Shown: positions 15,487-26,312, counted from the first letter of the stretch. The stretch: DNA of 64,000 nt from Thermococcus sp. M36 (GCF_012027355.1 NZ_SNUH01000001.1:1116001-1180000); one strand, 5' to 3'. Notes: generated from the letters alone by a model not told the origin. Program-made: numbers and translations.

Positions 15487-15744
15487 ATGAAAACATTTTG
15501 GGGACTTTTGGGTTTGTTATTATTTTCTGGATTAACTCTAATTGAAAAGAGGCTTAACTCCTTAGATCTCCTTACTTCGTACCTGTTACTTGGCCTGTTA
15601 TTGGTCTCAGTTACGCTAATGACTTATCTGTTTGCGGATTCCCCTAGTGAACTTGGAAAAGACAACAGGAATCTTGTAAAGTTCTTGGGAGTAATATTTT
15701 TATTATTCCTACTGAGGTGGGCGTATCTGAATATGATTCCGTAG
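15487..15744 (+). CDS. Small three-segment membrane protein
   Basis: 85 residues from ATG 15487, preceded by GGGGGTGA; GTG 15478 is in the site. Hydrophobic segments lie at about 3-17, 28-50 and 66-82, with a charged loop FADSPSELGKDNRN between the second and third. Third gene of the small-peptide operon. AT-rich codons and lower GC than the flanking purine and helicase genes fit horizontal transfer of the island. Function unknown. Confidence 0.6.
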   Translation: MKTFWGLLGLLLFSGLTLIEKRLNSLDLLTSYLLLGLLLVSVTLMTYLFADSPSELGKDNRNLVKFLGVIFLLFLLRWAYLNMIP

Positions 15745-15751
15745 CTTCCAA

Positions 15752-16339
15752 TTAAATGCCTTTCATTTCTTCCTCCAGTTTCTTCAGCTTCCCTTTAAAC
15801 CTCCTCAGCTGGTCGTTGGCGATGGCTGTTATTCTCTCGATGTAGTCCTCGCTCACCCATAACTCGCCATCTGCGCCAAGGGGGACGTCCATTCTCTCGG
15901 TGGAGCGAATCTCGACGAGGAGCTTCTTGTGGCTAACGCTTTTAATGTTGCTGTACTTGAAGCCCAGCCCTATCGCGAGGTTTAGCAGTTTAACCGCGTC
16001 CTCCATCGTCCTCGCGCCGACGTGCAGGATAGGGCTCCTTACGAGAAACCAGAGCTGACCGTTGGAGTGCTTTTTGATAGCTTCAAGGACTTCCTCGACG
16101 GAAACTTCCCTGTGCCACTTGCCGAGCCAGACGGAATTGACCTTGTCGCCGAAGTCCGGCATCTCCATGACCGAAATCCTGCCCGAGCATGAGGAGGTGG
16201 TAAAGTAGTTCTCAAGCGAGTTGATTTTATCGAGCAGGGGGATTATGTCCCCGTCCACCTTGCCCTCGGCTAAGGCCTTTCTCAGGCCGGCCATGGCTTT
16301 CTCCTTCTGCTCGTCGAAGTTCTTGGTGTAGAGGAACAT
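15752..16339 (-). CDS. taw3: Wyosine methyltransferase Taw3 (TYW3 family)
   Basis: 195 residues from the ATG at 16339, which follows AGGTGATACC; an upstream in-frame GTG would add 11 residues with no better site. Taw3 methylates the 4-demethylwyosine derivative at position 37 of tRNA-Phe using S-adenosylmethionine. Family hallmarks are FTTSSCSGRISVMEMP, LGKWHREVSVEEV and the C-terminal helical WVSEDYIERITAIANDQL. Its pathway partner taw1 lies in the same window at 58,079. Confidence 0.9.
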   Translation of the reverse strand: MFLYTKNFDEQKEKAMAGLRKALAEGKVDGDIIPLLDKINSLENYFTTSSCSGRISVMEMPDFGDKVNSVWLGKWHREVSVEEVLEAIKKHSNGQLWFLVRSPILHVGARTMEDAVKLLNLAIGLGFKYSNIKSVSHKKLLVEIRSTERMDVPLGADGELWVSEDYIERITAIANDQLRRFKGKLKKLEEEMKGI

Positions 16340-16402
16340 GGTATCACCTCTGGCTAACAATTTGATCCGCATACCCCCGCAACAAGTTTCGAGGGCACCG
16401 GT

Positions 16403-18535
16403 TTAAAAATGATTGCTGGGTGTATCCCTGTAAATTGAGCGTGTCCTCTTTCTGTCTCGTTTTCTAACTTCCTCTACGCCATCCGGAACGTCCGTTGATT
16501 CCTCAGTCCTTGAAATTCCGGGAATTCTTCTTATGCTCTCTGGGGTCATCTCCGGTGGGATTCCTGTTAATTTTCTTGTATCAACCACTGTTCCTTTCTC
16601 ACCCACGAACTCCACCAGCCGTTTGTAGGTCGGGTGGGCACTTAGAGTCGATGAGTCGCCTATCAAAATCAGCTTCCTCTTCGCCCTCGTCAGCGAGACG
16701 TTCAAACGCCTCAAATCCTTCAGGAAGCCGAGCTCTCCCCTTCTGTTGGAGCGGACGAAGGAGAGCACTATTACCTCCTTCTCCCTGCCCTGGTAGCCGT
16801 CCACCGTCTTGACCTCGACCTCCTCGGGAAGGAGGGAGCTTATCAAATCACGCTGGTCGTCGTAGGGGGTTATCACACCTATCCACTCCGGCTTAACGCC
16901 CATCTTGAGGAGCCTCTCAACCGTCTCCTTAACGAGTCCTGCCTCCAATGGGTTCTCCCTGCTCTCGCTTCCATAGCGCTGCCTCTCGAAGCGGTCTTCT
17001 CTCTTTGATGTGTCTATGAAGACCAGCACGTTTTCCGGCTTCAGCACCGCGTCCCAGGGCCCCCCAAAAGACGGCTCCGAAACTCCGAGGTCGGAGAGTG
17101 TTATGTTCCTCACGCTCTCGTGGGCCTCTATCCTGCCACCGTAGAACTCCCCGCTTGGAAACTCCATCAGCCTTTTGTTCATCCTGTACTGGACGGTGAG
17201 CATCTCACTCTTTTCTGGATAACGCTCGATAAGGCCCTCGAAGAGCGTCCTTGACAGTCCCTTAGCCTTCTCGCTCAGTATCGTCGGCGGGAGCTGCCTG
17301 TGGTCCCCAGCCAAAACGAAGCGCCCCGCTCGATTTATCGGAATGAGGACGCTTGGGATGGTCGCCTGCGTCGCTTCGTCTATCACTGCAACATCGTAGT
17401 CCCCATAATCAACGACATCAAGGCCAGCGGAGGAGTTGGTGGTGAGAACCACATCGGCGTCGCGGATTATCTCCCTGGCTATCCTCTCCTCGAGCTTCCT
17501 GGCATCGTCGAAGGTCTTCTGGACCTGCTGGTTAATCTTTATCCACTCGGCCATCTCGCGGATCAGCCTCGCTGGAACGCCCCTGACGCCGATGCCCTTT
17601 GAGGCGAGCCTGAGTATTTCGCGGTCGCTCAGACCTCTCCTGTACTTCGGGGCCGGCTTCGTGAAGGTATCCCTCTTCTCCTTGAGGTTCTGGCCTATGA
17701 CCCTCAGCTCCCTCAGCTCGCCGTAAAGCTCGTGCTGTGTAATTAGATAAGCCAGGGTCGTCTCGTGGAGGGCCTTTGAGACCCTGCTTGGATGTCCAAC
17801 GCGGACTACCTTCAAACCCGAGTCCACAAGCCTCTCAACCAGGTTGTCCACCGCGACGTTGCTCTCTGCCGTCGCCAGAACCCTGTTTCCGCGTTCAACT
17901 TCCTGCATTATCAGCTCGGCCAAAGTTCTCGTCTTGCCCGTCCCGAACGGGCCGTGAATCAGGAAGAAGTCTGGACTGCCGAGAGCCCTTGCGATCGCCC
18001 TCCTCTGGCTCGCGTTGAGGCTTCTATCGAAGGGCTCGAACTCGACGGGTTCACTCTCCCCGGGTTCCCTAAGGCCTAGGTAGAGCTCCAGCGCCTTTCT
18101 CCCGCTCTCCCTCAGATTGTTCAGGTTCTCCAGCCAGCGCTTGAAGGTGATGTCGTTGGCGTAGAGGTCGATGCGGATTCCCTTCAGAGCCCACTCGGGG
18201 ACGGTTTCAAGGGCGACCGTTATGAACCGCTTCCCCTTCTCCACGACCGTTCCAACCAGGTCGCTCTTCAGCGGGTCTCTCCTGCTGACCACCACCAAAT
18301 CACCGACGCTTATCTCGGTCTTTATTTCTCTATCGCGGCCGTATTTCACCAGGAAGTAGCCCAGCTCCTCTCCGACGACCTTCCCGTTGAGGCCGAGAAC
18401 GGCCCTCCCAACCTTCTCCCTCTCGCGTCCGCTTAGTCTTTTCATCTCTAGGCGCATCGCCTCTATCTCTGCCTTCCTCTCAAGCTCCACGAGTACCTTG
18501 AGGTGAGAGATGAACTTCTCCAGTTTTTCCTCCAT
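16403..18535 (-). CDS. Upf1/IGHMBP2-like superfamily 1 helicase
   Basis: 710 residues. The N-terminal region includes a beta-barrel-like segment (about 70-125), then the helicase core: Walker A GPFGTGKT at 195-202, motif II DEATQ at 386-390, [24 protein letters not shown] and [15 protein letters not shown]. This set is specific to the Upf1-like branch of SF1, ATP-driven 5'-to-3' translocases on DNA or RNA. A basic C-terminal tail follows the core. It is close in kind to Upf1-like helicases of other Thermococcales. The substrate is not evident. Confidence 0.92.
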   Translation of the reverse strand: MEEKLEKFISHLKVLVELERKAEIEAMRLEMKRLSGREREKVGRAVLGLNGKVVGEELGYFLVKYGRDREIKTEISVGDLVVVSRRDPLKSDLVGTVVEKGKRFITVALETVPEWALKGIRIDLYANDITFKRWLENLNNLRESGRKALELYLGLREPGESEPVEFEPFDRSLNASQRRAIARALGSPDFFLIHGPFGTGKTRTLAELIMQEVERGNRVLATAESNVAVDNLVERLVDSGLKVVRVGHPSRVSKALHETTLAYLITQHELYGELRELRVIGQNLKEKRDTFTKPAPKYRRGLSDREILRLASKGIGVRGVPARLIREMAEWIKINQQVQKTFDDARKLEERIAREIIRDADVVLTTNSSAGLDVVDYGDYDVAVIDEATQATIPSVLIPINRAGRFVLAGDHRQLPPTILSEKAKGLSRTLFEGLIERYPEKSEMLTVQYRMNKRLMEFPSGEFYGGRIEAHESVRNITLSDLGVSEPSFGGPWDAVLKPENVLVFIDTSKREDRFERQRYGSESRENPLEAGLVKETVERLLKMGVKPEWIGVITPYDDQRDLISSLLPEEVEVKTVDGYQGREKEVIVLSFVRSNRRGELGFLKDLRRLNVSLTRAKRKLILIGDSSTLSAHPTYKRLVEFVGEKGTVVDTRKLTGIPPEMTPESIRRIPGISRTEESTDVPDGVEEVRKRDRKRTRSIYRDTPSNHF

Positions 18536-18582
18536 TTTTCCTCCCGATGAGCGAAGAGAAGAGCCGTTTAAAAGGTTGAGGG

Positions 18583-18640
18583 TGGTCAGCCCATGCGAGT
18601 TTCCTCACCGCTCGGACGAAACTTCCCTCATCATCCCAGG
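18583..18640 (-). ncRNA. C/D box small RNA (2'-O-methylation guide)
   Basis: On the minus strand: C box ATGATGA (plus 18628-18634), a 12-base guide (18616-18627), D' CCGA (18612-18615), a four-base spacer, C' TGAGGA (18602-18607), a second 12-base guide (18590-18601) and D box CTGA (18586-18589). Guides of exactly 12 bases with a short D'-C' spacer are the archaeal sRNA standard. A TATA-like CTTTTTAAC at 18662-18672 lies 30 bases upstream. The RNA should direct fibrillarin to two sites, five bases upstream of D and D', in rRNA or tRNA. It lies between the helicase and the frameshifted gene. Confidence 0.8.
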
Positions 18641-18668
18641 AAGGGGTAGGGAAGAGGGGGTTAAAAAG

Positions 18669-19023
18669 CTAAGCCCTCCTAGAGGAAATCACTGAGACTA
18701 TGTCCCTGTGGAAGGATTTCAGTGCCTTCCAGTGGCGCTTTTCAATTTCCCCACTCCACGAGACCCGTTCATAGAACCTCTCAAGATCGTCGAGCAGGTA
18801 CTCGATGTACTCCCTGCGCCTATCCTCCATGCTGACGCCGTTGCCCAAGAGCTTGCCCCTCAGAAACGGCATGACCTCCGACGGCCGACCGAGGGCCGCC
18901 CAGAAGAGACCTTCCTTCAGGATTTCATACAGCAACTCATCAAAACCAAAGCCCTTTCCGACCTTCTTCTCAGCGGAGGGTTTGGCCCTCCCCCCTTACG
19001 TCTAACCTGACAACAGCCTCCAT
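18669..19023 (-). pseudogene. Unknown gene interrupted by a one-base frameshift in a G6 run
   Basis: A well-placed start (ATG 19023 after GTGGTGATACCC) opens MEAVVRLDVRGEGQTLR and hits TGA at once. Shifting by one base within the six-G run (plus-strand C6, 18990-18995) joins it to a long open frame reading RAKPSAEKKVGKGFGFDELL on to EILKEGLFWAALGRPSEVMP and a C-terminal SFHRDIVSVISSRRA. The repaired protein would be 117 residues with no recognised family. The downstream part alone has no good start. Either the gene is broken, the run is a sequencing error, or slippage is used. Confidence 0.6.
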
Positions 19024-19161
19024 GGGTATCACCACGGTTAAGGGGTGCGTTGGGCTATTTTAATTTTTTTTGCGTTTCTCCGTCATTTTGTTAGGATAAG
19101 AAAAGAAGGGGGCAAAATTTTGAATGAGCGTCAAACAATGAAACCGAATGATGGATTATCG

Positions 19162-19239
19162 TCAGGCGATTATGAGGAGTGCCACCACTATGGCTATGGG
19201 AGCCAGGTGGGCGAGTGCCTTTGCAAGGTTCATGGGCAT
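19162..19239 (-). CDS. Possible 25-residue membrane miniprotein
   Basis: Minus-strand frame MPMNLAKALAHLAPIAIVVA plus LLIIA, a single hydrophobic helix after a short amphipathic start. GCGGTGATGCCC precedes the ATG, the same kind of ribosome site as its neighbours, and GCTTTTAAAGG lies about 30 bases upstream as a TATA box. No family recognised. The rest of the 19024-19417 gap shows only the guaB promoter region. Confidence 0.35.
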   Translation of the reverse strand: MPMNLAKALAHLAPIAIVVALLIIA

Positions 19240-19393
19240 CACCGCAGGGGGGACACACCCCTCCTTTAAAAGCTTTACGTTTGTAAAATTCGGATGAACA
19301 CACCCGGAAGTTCGAAGTTTTTGCGACCGCTCCGAAAAAAGTTCCGGGTTCTTTCCGGGAAACCCTTAAAAACCCATGCCAAGTTCATGTTAA

Positions 19394-20878
<1,485 letters not shown>

Positions 20879-20921
20879 AAAAGCGTTTAAGCTTTCCCTC
20901 CTCTTTTCTTCAGGTGGTGAG

Positions 20922-22328
20922 ATGACATCGGTTGGAATAATCGGCGACGGTGCGGCAGGTTTAACCGCGGCTCTGGCACTCGCGAGGCGCGGCTTTGACG
21001 TCACTGTCATCGGGGAGGGGTTCAAAAACACTAACTCATACCTCGCCCAGGCGGGGATAGCCCTGCCTATCCTGGAGGGCGACTCCATCAAAGCCCACTT
21101 CATCGACACGGTTAGGGCAGGTAAATACCTCAACGACGAGGAGGTTGTCTGGAACGTCCTGAGCAAAGCCAGCGAGGCCTACGATTTTTTGACCTCAATC
21201 GGCATCGAGTTCGAGACCAACGAGACCGAGGGCGGTCACTCCTTCCACCGCGTTTTCACGATAAGGAACGAGACCGGAAAGCACATGATGGAGGTTCTCT
21301 ACATAGCTGCTAAAGAGGCGGGGGTTAACTTCGTTGAGGGCTTCGCTGAAGAGCTCGCCGTGAAGGAGAGGAAAGCCTACGGCATCTTTCTCGAGGGGGA
21401 GCTCCTGAAGTTTGACGCGACTGTGATAGCAACGGGGGGTTTTGCGGGGCTCTTCAAATACACTGCGGGCTCCCCTCTAACCACTGGCCTTCTCATCGGG
21501 GACGCGGTTATGAAGGGCGCCCCGGCCAGAGACCTGGAGTTCATACAGTTCCACCCGACCGGCTACATGGGCAAATCAGGGGTTAAACTCATCAGCGAGG
21601 CCGTCCGCGGTGCGGGGGCAAAGCTAGTAACTGAAGACGGCGAACGCTTCGTCAACGAGCTCTCCACCAGGGACATCGTTGCGAGGGCGATATACAGGCA
21701 GATGCTCGCTGGAAAGAGGGTCTACCTCGACGCCACCTCGATAGAGGACTTCAAGAGGCGCTTCCCCCAGATATACGCTTTTCTGGTCAAGGACGGCATC
21801 GACCCGTCGAAGGACTTGATTCCCGTCTCGCCAATAGCGCACTACACGATAGGCGGGATAGCCGTTGACCTCTGGTACAGAACGGCCATCAAGGGCCTCT
21901 ACGCGGTAGGTGAGGCCGCCTCCAACGGCTTCCACGGGGCGAACAGACTGGCCAGCAACTCGCTCCTTGAGTGCATTGTTTCGGGTCTGGAAGTGGCCAG
22001 AACGATAGCGAGGGAGAGGCCGAGGGCTGGTGAAGCCCCGGACGTTCCCTGCACATTCGAGGGGCTTGGCGATGTTGGTTCTATCAGAGAACTCCTCTGG
22101 GAGCACGCGGGTATAGTGAGAACTTCCAAAAGCCTGAAGGCCGGCCTCAGGAAGCTTGAAGGGATCGAATCAGACCCGAGGCTCAAACTCCTCGCCGGGG
22201 GCGTCATGGAGTGTGCCTTAGCGAGGGAGGAGAGCAGGGGCGCTCACTACAGGGAGGACTTTCCGGCTATGAGGAAGGAGTTTGAACGGCCACTGTTTTT
22301 TGAGGGCAGCTGCGGTGTTGGGGGGTGA
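20922..22328 (+). CDS. nadB: L-aspartate oxidase
   Basis: 468 residues from ATG 20922 after GGTGGTGAG. NadB oxidises L-aspartate to iminoaspartate, the first step of de novo NAD synthesis. The N-terminal FAD-binding motif is GIIGDGAAGLTAALALARRG. Family motifs include NSYLAQAGIA, HSFHRVFT, ATGGFAGLF, QFHPTG and the C-terminal ASNGFHGANRLASNSLLEC. It is 43 bases after guaB and four bases before the next gene, which lies between it and nadA. Confidence 0.95.
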   Translation: MTSVGIIGDGAAGLTAALALARRGFDVTVIGEGFKNTNSYLAQAGIALPILEGDSIKAHFIDTVRAGKYLNDEEVVWNVLSKASEAYDFLTSIGIEFETNETEGGHSFHRVFTIRNETGKHMMEVLYIAAKEAGVNFVEGFAEELAVKERKAYGIFLEGELLKFDATVIATGGFAGLFKYTAGSPLTTGLLIGDAVMKGAPARDLEFIQFHPTGYMGKSGVKLISEAVRGAGAKLVTEDGERFVNELSTRDIVARAIYRQMLAGKRVYLDATSIEDFKRRFPQIYAFLVKDGIDPSKDLIPVSPIAHYTIGGIAVDLWYRTAIKGLYAVGEAASNGFHGANRLASNSLLECIVSGLEVARTIARERPRAGEAPDVPCTFEGLGDVGSIRELLWEHAGIVRTSKSLKAGLRKLEGIESDPRLKLLAGGVMECALAREESRGAHYREDFPAMRKEFERPLFFEGSCGVGG

Positions 22329-22332
22329 CCTG

Positions 22333-23334
22333 ATGGTAGACGTGCTCCAGATTGGGGGACTGTCCCTTGTGGGGTACGAGGTTGCCAGATTTCTGTTTGA
22401 GAAAGTTCTTGAAAGGTTTGGGGACAGAGTTGTTGACGTGGTCGGGGAAAGCATGACCAGCTTTCTCCAGAGCTCGAGTATAGTGGGGAGAGTCATGCAG
22501 CCCGCTTTTTATAGGGTTTATTACTCTGCCCTAAGGTCGGGGAGGTTTGAGTGGGCTTTCATGAGGGGGGTTCCCCACAGGGAGGCATATCTCAGGATAA
22601 TACGGGACTCATTCTTGGACACGTCTATTCCTGCGGTAGCGAACGTTGCCCACACCAACAACATGTACTTCTGGCCCAAATGGGCCTTTAGCTCGATGCT
22701 CCTTTTCACCTCCCTTGAAATAGCCTCTCCCGGTGCCGGTGAGTGGACTTTAAAGGTCGAGGTACCTCCGCAGGGCATAGGGATATACAACAACAGGGGA
22801 AGACAGTTCATCAAGGATTATTTCCTCCACAGGAATCCTGAGGGTTACCGCGAGATTCGGGAGTTCTACAAGACGTTCATGGATATGGTTGCCTCCAAAG
22901 AAAAGCCCAGAAACCTGCGCCTTGGCCTAAGGAACAGGCCCCTTAGATGGGTCGCTGGCGGTGTTATACCCCTGCTGTGGCTCAGGGGGAAGTGGTGGGT
23001 GGCGTTTCCATATCGGGACATCCCTCCTATCGGGCTCAACCACTTTGGAGGGCTTTCACAGGATTCAGAAGAGAGAATGCATCCAAGGCTCATGGCACTG
23101 AGAGAGTTCCTGGAAGAGTTCCTTATTCTGACTGAACCCCCCGAGCCCGGTGCAAAGGCTACCAGAAAGATAATCCGCGTGTCGGGCGAATTCCATGAGG
23201 ATATCAAAGTAAACCGCCACTTCAAAAGGCTTCAAAGCTACCACAAGGCGCTCCGCGAGGCACAGGATGGTATCACTATAGTGGACGATAAGCGGGACGT
23301 CGTGAAGATGCACAGCATAGATACCCCCCTTTGA
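22333..23334 (+). CDS. Unknown protein between nadB and nadA, 5' part of a probably frameshifted gene
   Basis: 333 residues from ATG 22333 after GGGGGTGACCTG. No family is recognised with confidence. A stretch GGLSQDSEERMHPRLMALRE followed by FLEEF resembles a Nudix box (G-x5-E ... R-E-x2-E-E) with about three extra residues, so a degenerate Nudix domain is possible. Before it are WWVAFPYRDIPPIGLNHF and other aromatic-rich strands. The frame ends ...DTPL within a C6 run at 23324-23329. Removing one C continues the protein straight into the next frame. It sits inside the NAD operon, so a link to nicotinamide nucleotides is possible but unproven. Confidence 0.6.
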   Translation: MVDVLQIGGLSLVGYEVARFLFEKVLERFGDRVVDVVGESMTSFLQSSSIVGRVMQPAFYRVYYSALRSGRFEWAFMRGVPHREAYLRIIRDSFLDTSIPAVANVAHTNNMYFWPKWAFSSMLLFTSLEIASPGAGEWTLKVEVPPQGIGIYNNRGRQFIKDYFLHRNPEGYREIREFYKTFMDMVASKEKPRNLRLGLRNRPLRWVAGGVIPLLWLRGKWWVAFPYRDIPPIGLNHFGGLSQDSEERMHPRLMALREFLEEFLILTEPPEPGAKATRKIIRVSGEFHEDIKVNRHFKRLQSYHKALREAQDGITIVDDKRDVVKMHSIDTPL

Positions 23335-23335
23335 G

Positions 23336-24001
23336 GTGGAGATAGAACTCGACGGTGAAGTTAAGAGTGTTCATGATGTTTTCTTTTCCATAGATGCATA
23401 CGAACTGGGCATTGAGATAGACTTCGTTTACTGGGCGAAACTCAGTGATAACGACTACGTACTCTTTGGAGAGCCGGATCCCACAGGGAGCTACCTTGTT
23501 CGCTCCCCCATAGTCCTAATAGCCCTTGACAGGATAGCCGAGTCCATACGCTCCGAAAGTCTAGTACCGCATTCCTCCAATGAGTGCATGGAGTGCATGT
23601 ATATTGATCACGTCGGGAAAGACGATTACATAATTTTTGACCGCGATTCGATAGAACTGAGAAAGGCAAGGATGATACACCTGTCTGAAAACCTTGGAAT
23701 AGACCCCGAGTTCGGAGAACTTATTAACAGGCTTTCAAAGGGTGAGCCTGTTGAAGCGGAGCTCCTCGACCTATGGGACAGGATTTCAGGGAAACTTGGG
23801 CAGGGGATACATGTGGAAGAGCTGAACACCCATGTGAAAGCTGCAGTCAATACCTGGGGCAAGCTGATCGCCCTCCGTAAGGGGGTAGAAATAACTCCGG
23901 ACAAGCCGTGGGCGGATATCGTGAGGCTGTGTCCGGTCACGTGGAAAGTCCTTACCCTTGCGGTGACCTCAGGTTCCTTCGACAGATTCCTTAAGGGTTG
24001 A
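23336..24001 (+). CDS. Unknown protein, 3' part of the probably frameshifted nadB-nadA gene
   Basis: 221 codons from GTG 23336, but this start has no independent ribosome site (only GAGGTG overlapping it). One base less in the preceding C6 run would give the continuous reading SIDTPFEVEIELDGEVKSVH, so the two frames are likely one gene of about 555 residues. The C-terminal half has acidic strands and helices (YVLFGEPDPTGSYLVRSPIV; NECMECMYIDHVGKDDYIIF) and no recognised domain. nadA starts 46 bases later. Confidence 0.55.
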   Translation: MEIELDGEVKSVHDVFFSIDAYELGIEIDFVYWAKLSDNDYVLFGEPDPTGSYLVRSPIVLIALDRIAESIRSESLVPHSSNECMECMYIDHVGKDDYIIFDRDSIELRKARMIHLSENLGIDPEFGELINRLSKGEPVEAELLDLWDRISGKLGQGIHVEELNTHVKAAVNTWGKLIALRKGVEITPDKPWADIVRLCPVTWKVLTLAVTSGSFDRFLKG

Positions 24002-24046
24002 GACAAATTTTTAACTTCCTCCCGTCTCTTCTTTACGGTGTTCAAA

Positions 24047-24958
24047 ATGGGAAGTTTTGGGGAACTCGTTGAGGAGATACTCCGCCTGAAGGAGGAGCGC
24101 AACGCTATAATCATGGCCCACAACTATCAGCTGCCTGAAATCCAGGATATAGCCGACTTCCTCGGCGACAGCCTCGAGCTGGCGAGGAAGGCGGTGAACG
24201 TTGAGGCGGACGTCATAGTCTTTGCCGGCGTCGACTTCATGGCTGAGACCGCCAAGATACTCAATCCGGAGAAGACCGTCCTCCTGCCGGCGAAAAGGGC
24301 TACCTGCGCGATGGCCAACATGCTGAAGCAGGAGCACATAATCGAGACCAAGAGGCTCTACCCCGACGCCCCGGTGGTTCTCTACGTCAACACAACGGCC
24401 GAGACTAAGGCCTACGCCGACGTCACCGTCACCTCGGCCAACGCGGTCAAAATCGTTTCAAAGCTCGACTCTGAGGTCATAATATTCGGCCCGGACAGGA
24501 ACCTCGCCAGCTACGTGGCGAAGCAGACGGGCAAGAAGGTTATCCCCGTCCCCGAGTACGGTCACTGCTACGTCCACAGGCAGTTCACCCTTGAGGACGT
24601 CGAGCGCGCCAGGAAGCTCTACCCCAACGCCAAGCTGATGGTTCACCCGGAATGCGAGCCCGAGGTGCAGGAAAAGGCGGACATCATAGTTTCCACCGGC
24701 GGGATGATAAGAAGGGCAAAGGAGTGGAACGAGTGGGTCGTCTTCACCGAGCACGAAATGGTCTACCGCCTCCAGAAGCTCTACCCCGATATCAAGTTCC
24801 ACCCGGCCAAAGAGGACGCCGTCTGCATAGGGATGAAGGCGATAACGCTCCAGCACATATACGAGTCGCTCAGGGATATGAAGTACGAGGTGGAAGTTCC
24901 AGAGGAGATAGCCGCGAAGGCGAGGAGGGCAATAGAGAGGATGCTGAAGCTCAGCTGA
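24047..24958 (+). CDS. nadA: Quinolinate synthase A
   Basis: 303 residues from ATG 24047. NadA condenses iminoaspartate with dihydroxyacetone phosphate to quinolinate using a [4Fe-4S] cluster. The three cluster cysteines expected for the family are at 87 (RATCAMAN), 203 (HPECEP) and 260 (DAVCIGM). Other hallmarks are [18 protein letters not shown] and [14 protein letters not shown]. The 3' end overlaps the convergent propeller gene by eight bases. Works with nadB and nadC nearby. Confidence 0.96.
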   Translation: MGSFGELVEEILRLKEERNAIIMAHNYQLPEIQDIADFLGDSLELARKAVNVEADVIVFAGVDFMAETAKILNPEKTVLLPAKRATCAMANMLKQEHIIETKRLYPDAPVVLYVNTTAETKAYADVTVTSANAVKIVSKLDSEVIIFGPDRNLASYVAKQTGKKVIPVPEYGHCYVHRQFTLEDVERARKLYPNAKLMVHPECEPEVQEKADIIVSTGGMIRRAKEWNEWVVFTEHEMVYRLQKLYPDIKFHPAKEDAVCIGMKAITLQHIYESLRDMKYEVEVPEEIAAKARRAIERMLKLS

Positions 24959-26156
24959 TACCGCCCACCTGGAACACTTCCACCTTTTCTTTACCCTCCG
25001 CGGAGCTTAGCGACAGAATCACATAGTTTCCCCGGACGGCTATTGCGTTCGGCCTTAAGGTGAGCGTCCTGCACGCCACCGCTCCCCAGATGGTGTAGAC
25101 GCACAGCCCACTCCTCTCCTCCATAGCGCTGGACACATCAAAGTACGCCCATGCCAGCATTGAGTCGTCCCCATCGGACACTACATTCTTGATCAGGTCC
25201 CCACATTGCAGGGTTTCGGAAGCTGGCGTTTCAATTGTCCTCAGATGTTCTCCCCTTTTGTTAAACACGTGAACCAAACCCCTGTAATCCACGGTGTAGA
25301 TGTTTCCGTCGGCTAACAGAAACGCCCCGGAGGGCGCGTAGCCGCAGGTGGTGTAGTTTTCAATGGAAGCGTTCCACAGAAGACGCCCCCTTTCATCCAG
25401 TGCATGGATCTTTCCGCTCCATATCGCCGTGCCGCTTCTCTCCACACCTCCCGTACTCATGAAAACGGTCCCATTCCCTGTTCCCACAGCCCGAACTCCC
25501 ACGCTAAATGTGCGCTCGGCCACCGGCTCCCCGGAGAGGCTGAGAAAGACAACCTTACCATGGTAGAAAGGTTCCATGGACGCCACACCTATCACAAATC
25601 CCTCCTCAGTGCGCAGTATGAACGGCCGTCCTTCCCCGTCCTCGAAGAGAAAAGCCCCGCAGGTTCCGCCGCAGACGTGGATCGTTATGTTGCCCGGAAC
25701 GCGAACTCCGGAGTGTATAATGGCGGGATTTCTCGTTATGAGGAACGTTAAGTTCCCGAGCCTGAATCCGAGAGATGGGTTTTCAATGGGGGCTTCAAGG
25801 CGGTGGGGTTCTATGGTGTCAAGCCCTGTGTAGTAGAGGCTCCCTCCCTTCCTAAAAGCCAGCACCCCGGAGAACAACCCGGCATCCTCGACGTCTTCAG
25901 CCGAATACACCGGCTCCCAGTTTTCAAGTCTGAGGATTTCGAGGTGGCCTGAGCGGGACAGGAGCACGAGCTTACCGTCACCGATCCCCACAAGGTCGCC
26001 CTGGCCATCCCAGACTCTGGTGATGTTAAGACTGCCGGTAAAACTGCTGGAATTTCCATCCGAATCTTTCCAGAGATACAAAAGTGAGCCTCCTATGAAA
26101 AAGGAAATCAGGAGCAGGATAAACACCACTTTTACGGCATTTCTCAATTTTTTCAC
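24951..26156 (-). CDS. Membrane-anchored beta-propeller-like protein
   Basis: About 401 residues. GTG 26156 overlaps the ribosome site GAGGGGTGA, so TTG 26147 (three residues shorter) may be the real start. One N-terminal membrane anchor ([20 protein letters not shown]) is followed by an extracellular domain of repeating strands ([40 protein letters not shown]) typical of PQQ/WD-like propellers. Several N-glycosylation sites and scattered cysteines are present. Preceded by a small Cys/Gly-rich frame that ends four bases upstream, likely the same transcript. Role unknown. Confidence 0.7.
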   Translation of the reverse strand: MKKLRNAVKVVFILLLISFFIGGSLLYLWKDSDGNSSSFTGSLNITRVWDGQGDLVGIGDGKLVLLSRSGHLEILRLENWEPVYSAEDVEDAGLFSGVLAFRKGGSLYYTGLDTIEPHRLEAPIENPSLGFRLGNLTFLITRNPAIIHSGVRVPGNITIHVCGGTCGAFLFEDGEGRPFILRTEEGFVIGVASMEPFYHGKVVFLSLSGEPVAERTFSVGVRAVGTGNGTVFMSTGGVERSGTAIWSGKIHALDERGRLLWNASIENYTTCGYAPSGAFLLADGNIYTVDYRGLVHVFNKRGEHLRTIETPASETLQCGDLIKNVVSDGDDSMLAWAYFDVSSAMEERSGLCVYTIWGAVACRTLTLRPNAIAVRGNYVILSLSSAEGKEKVEVFQVGGIS

Positions 26157-26159
26157 CCC

Positions 26160-26312
26160 TCAGGGCATGCGGTACGCGAAGTTCTGGGATGCAGATTCAT
26201 CCGGAGCGAAGCATCCCCCGCAGTGTCCATTGCCCCAGACAGCTCCAAAGCAGGAACTACCACCATCGTCACCTCCCTTGCAACATCCTCCTATTAAGTG
26301 ATCCTTCCACAC
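26160..26312 (-). CDS. Possible 50-residue Cys/Gly-rich peptide
   Basis: Minus-strand frame starting GTG 26312: MWKDHLIGGCCKGGDDGGSS, CFGAVWGNGHCGGC and FAPDESASQNFAYRMP. Five cysteines, a GG after a short N-terminus, and glycine-rich spacing suggest a metal-binding or processed peptide. It ends four bases before the propeller gene. Problems: a TATA-like TATTATATATTT ends right before the GTG, so the transcript might start inside this frame, and a competing frame begins ATG at about 26271 after GGGAGGTGAC. Function unknown. Confidence 0.4.
   Translation of the reverse strand: MWKDHLIGGCCKGGDDGGSSCFGAVWGNGHCGGCFAPDESASQNFAYRMP

Noticed and set aside
26153-26273. Competing 37-codon minus-strand frame starting after GGGAGGTGAC upstream of the propeller gene
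   Set aside because: It has the better ribosome site but a less protein-like sequence; kept only as an alternative to the Cys/Gly-rich frame.
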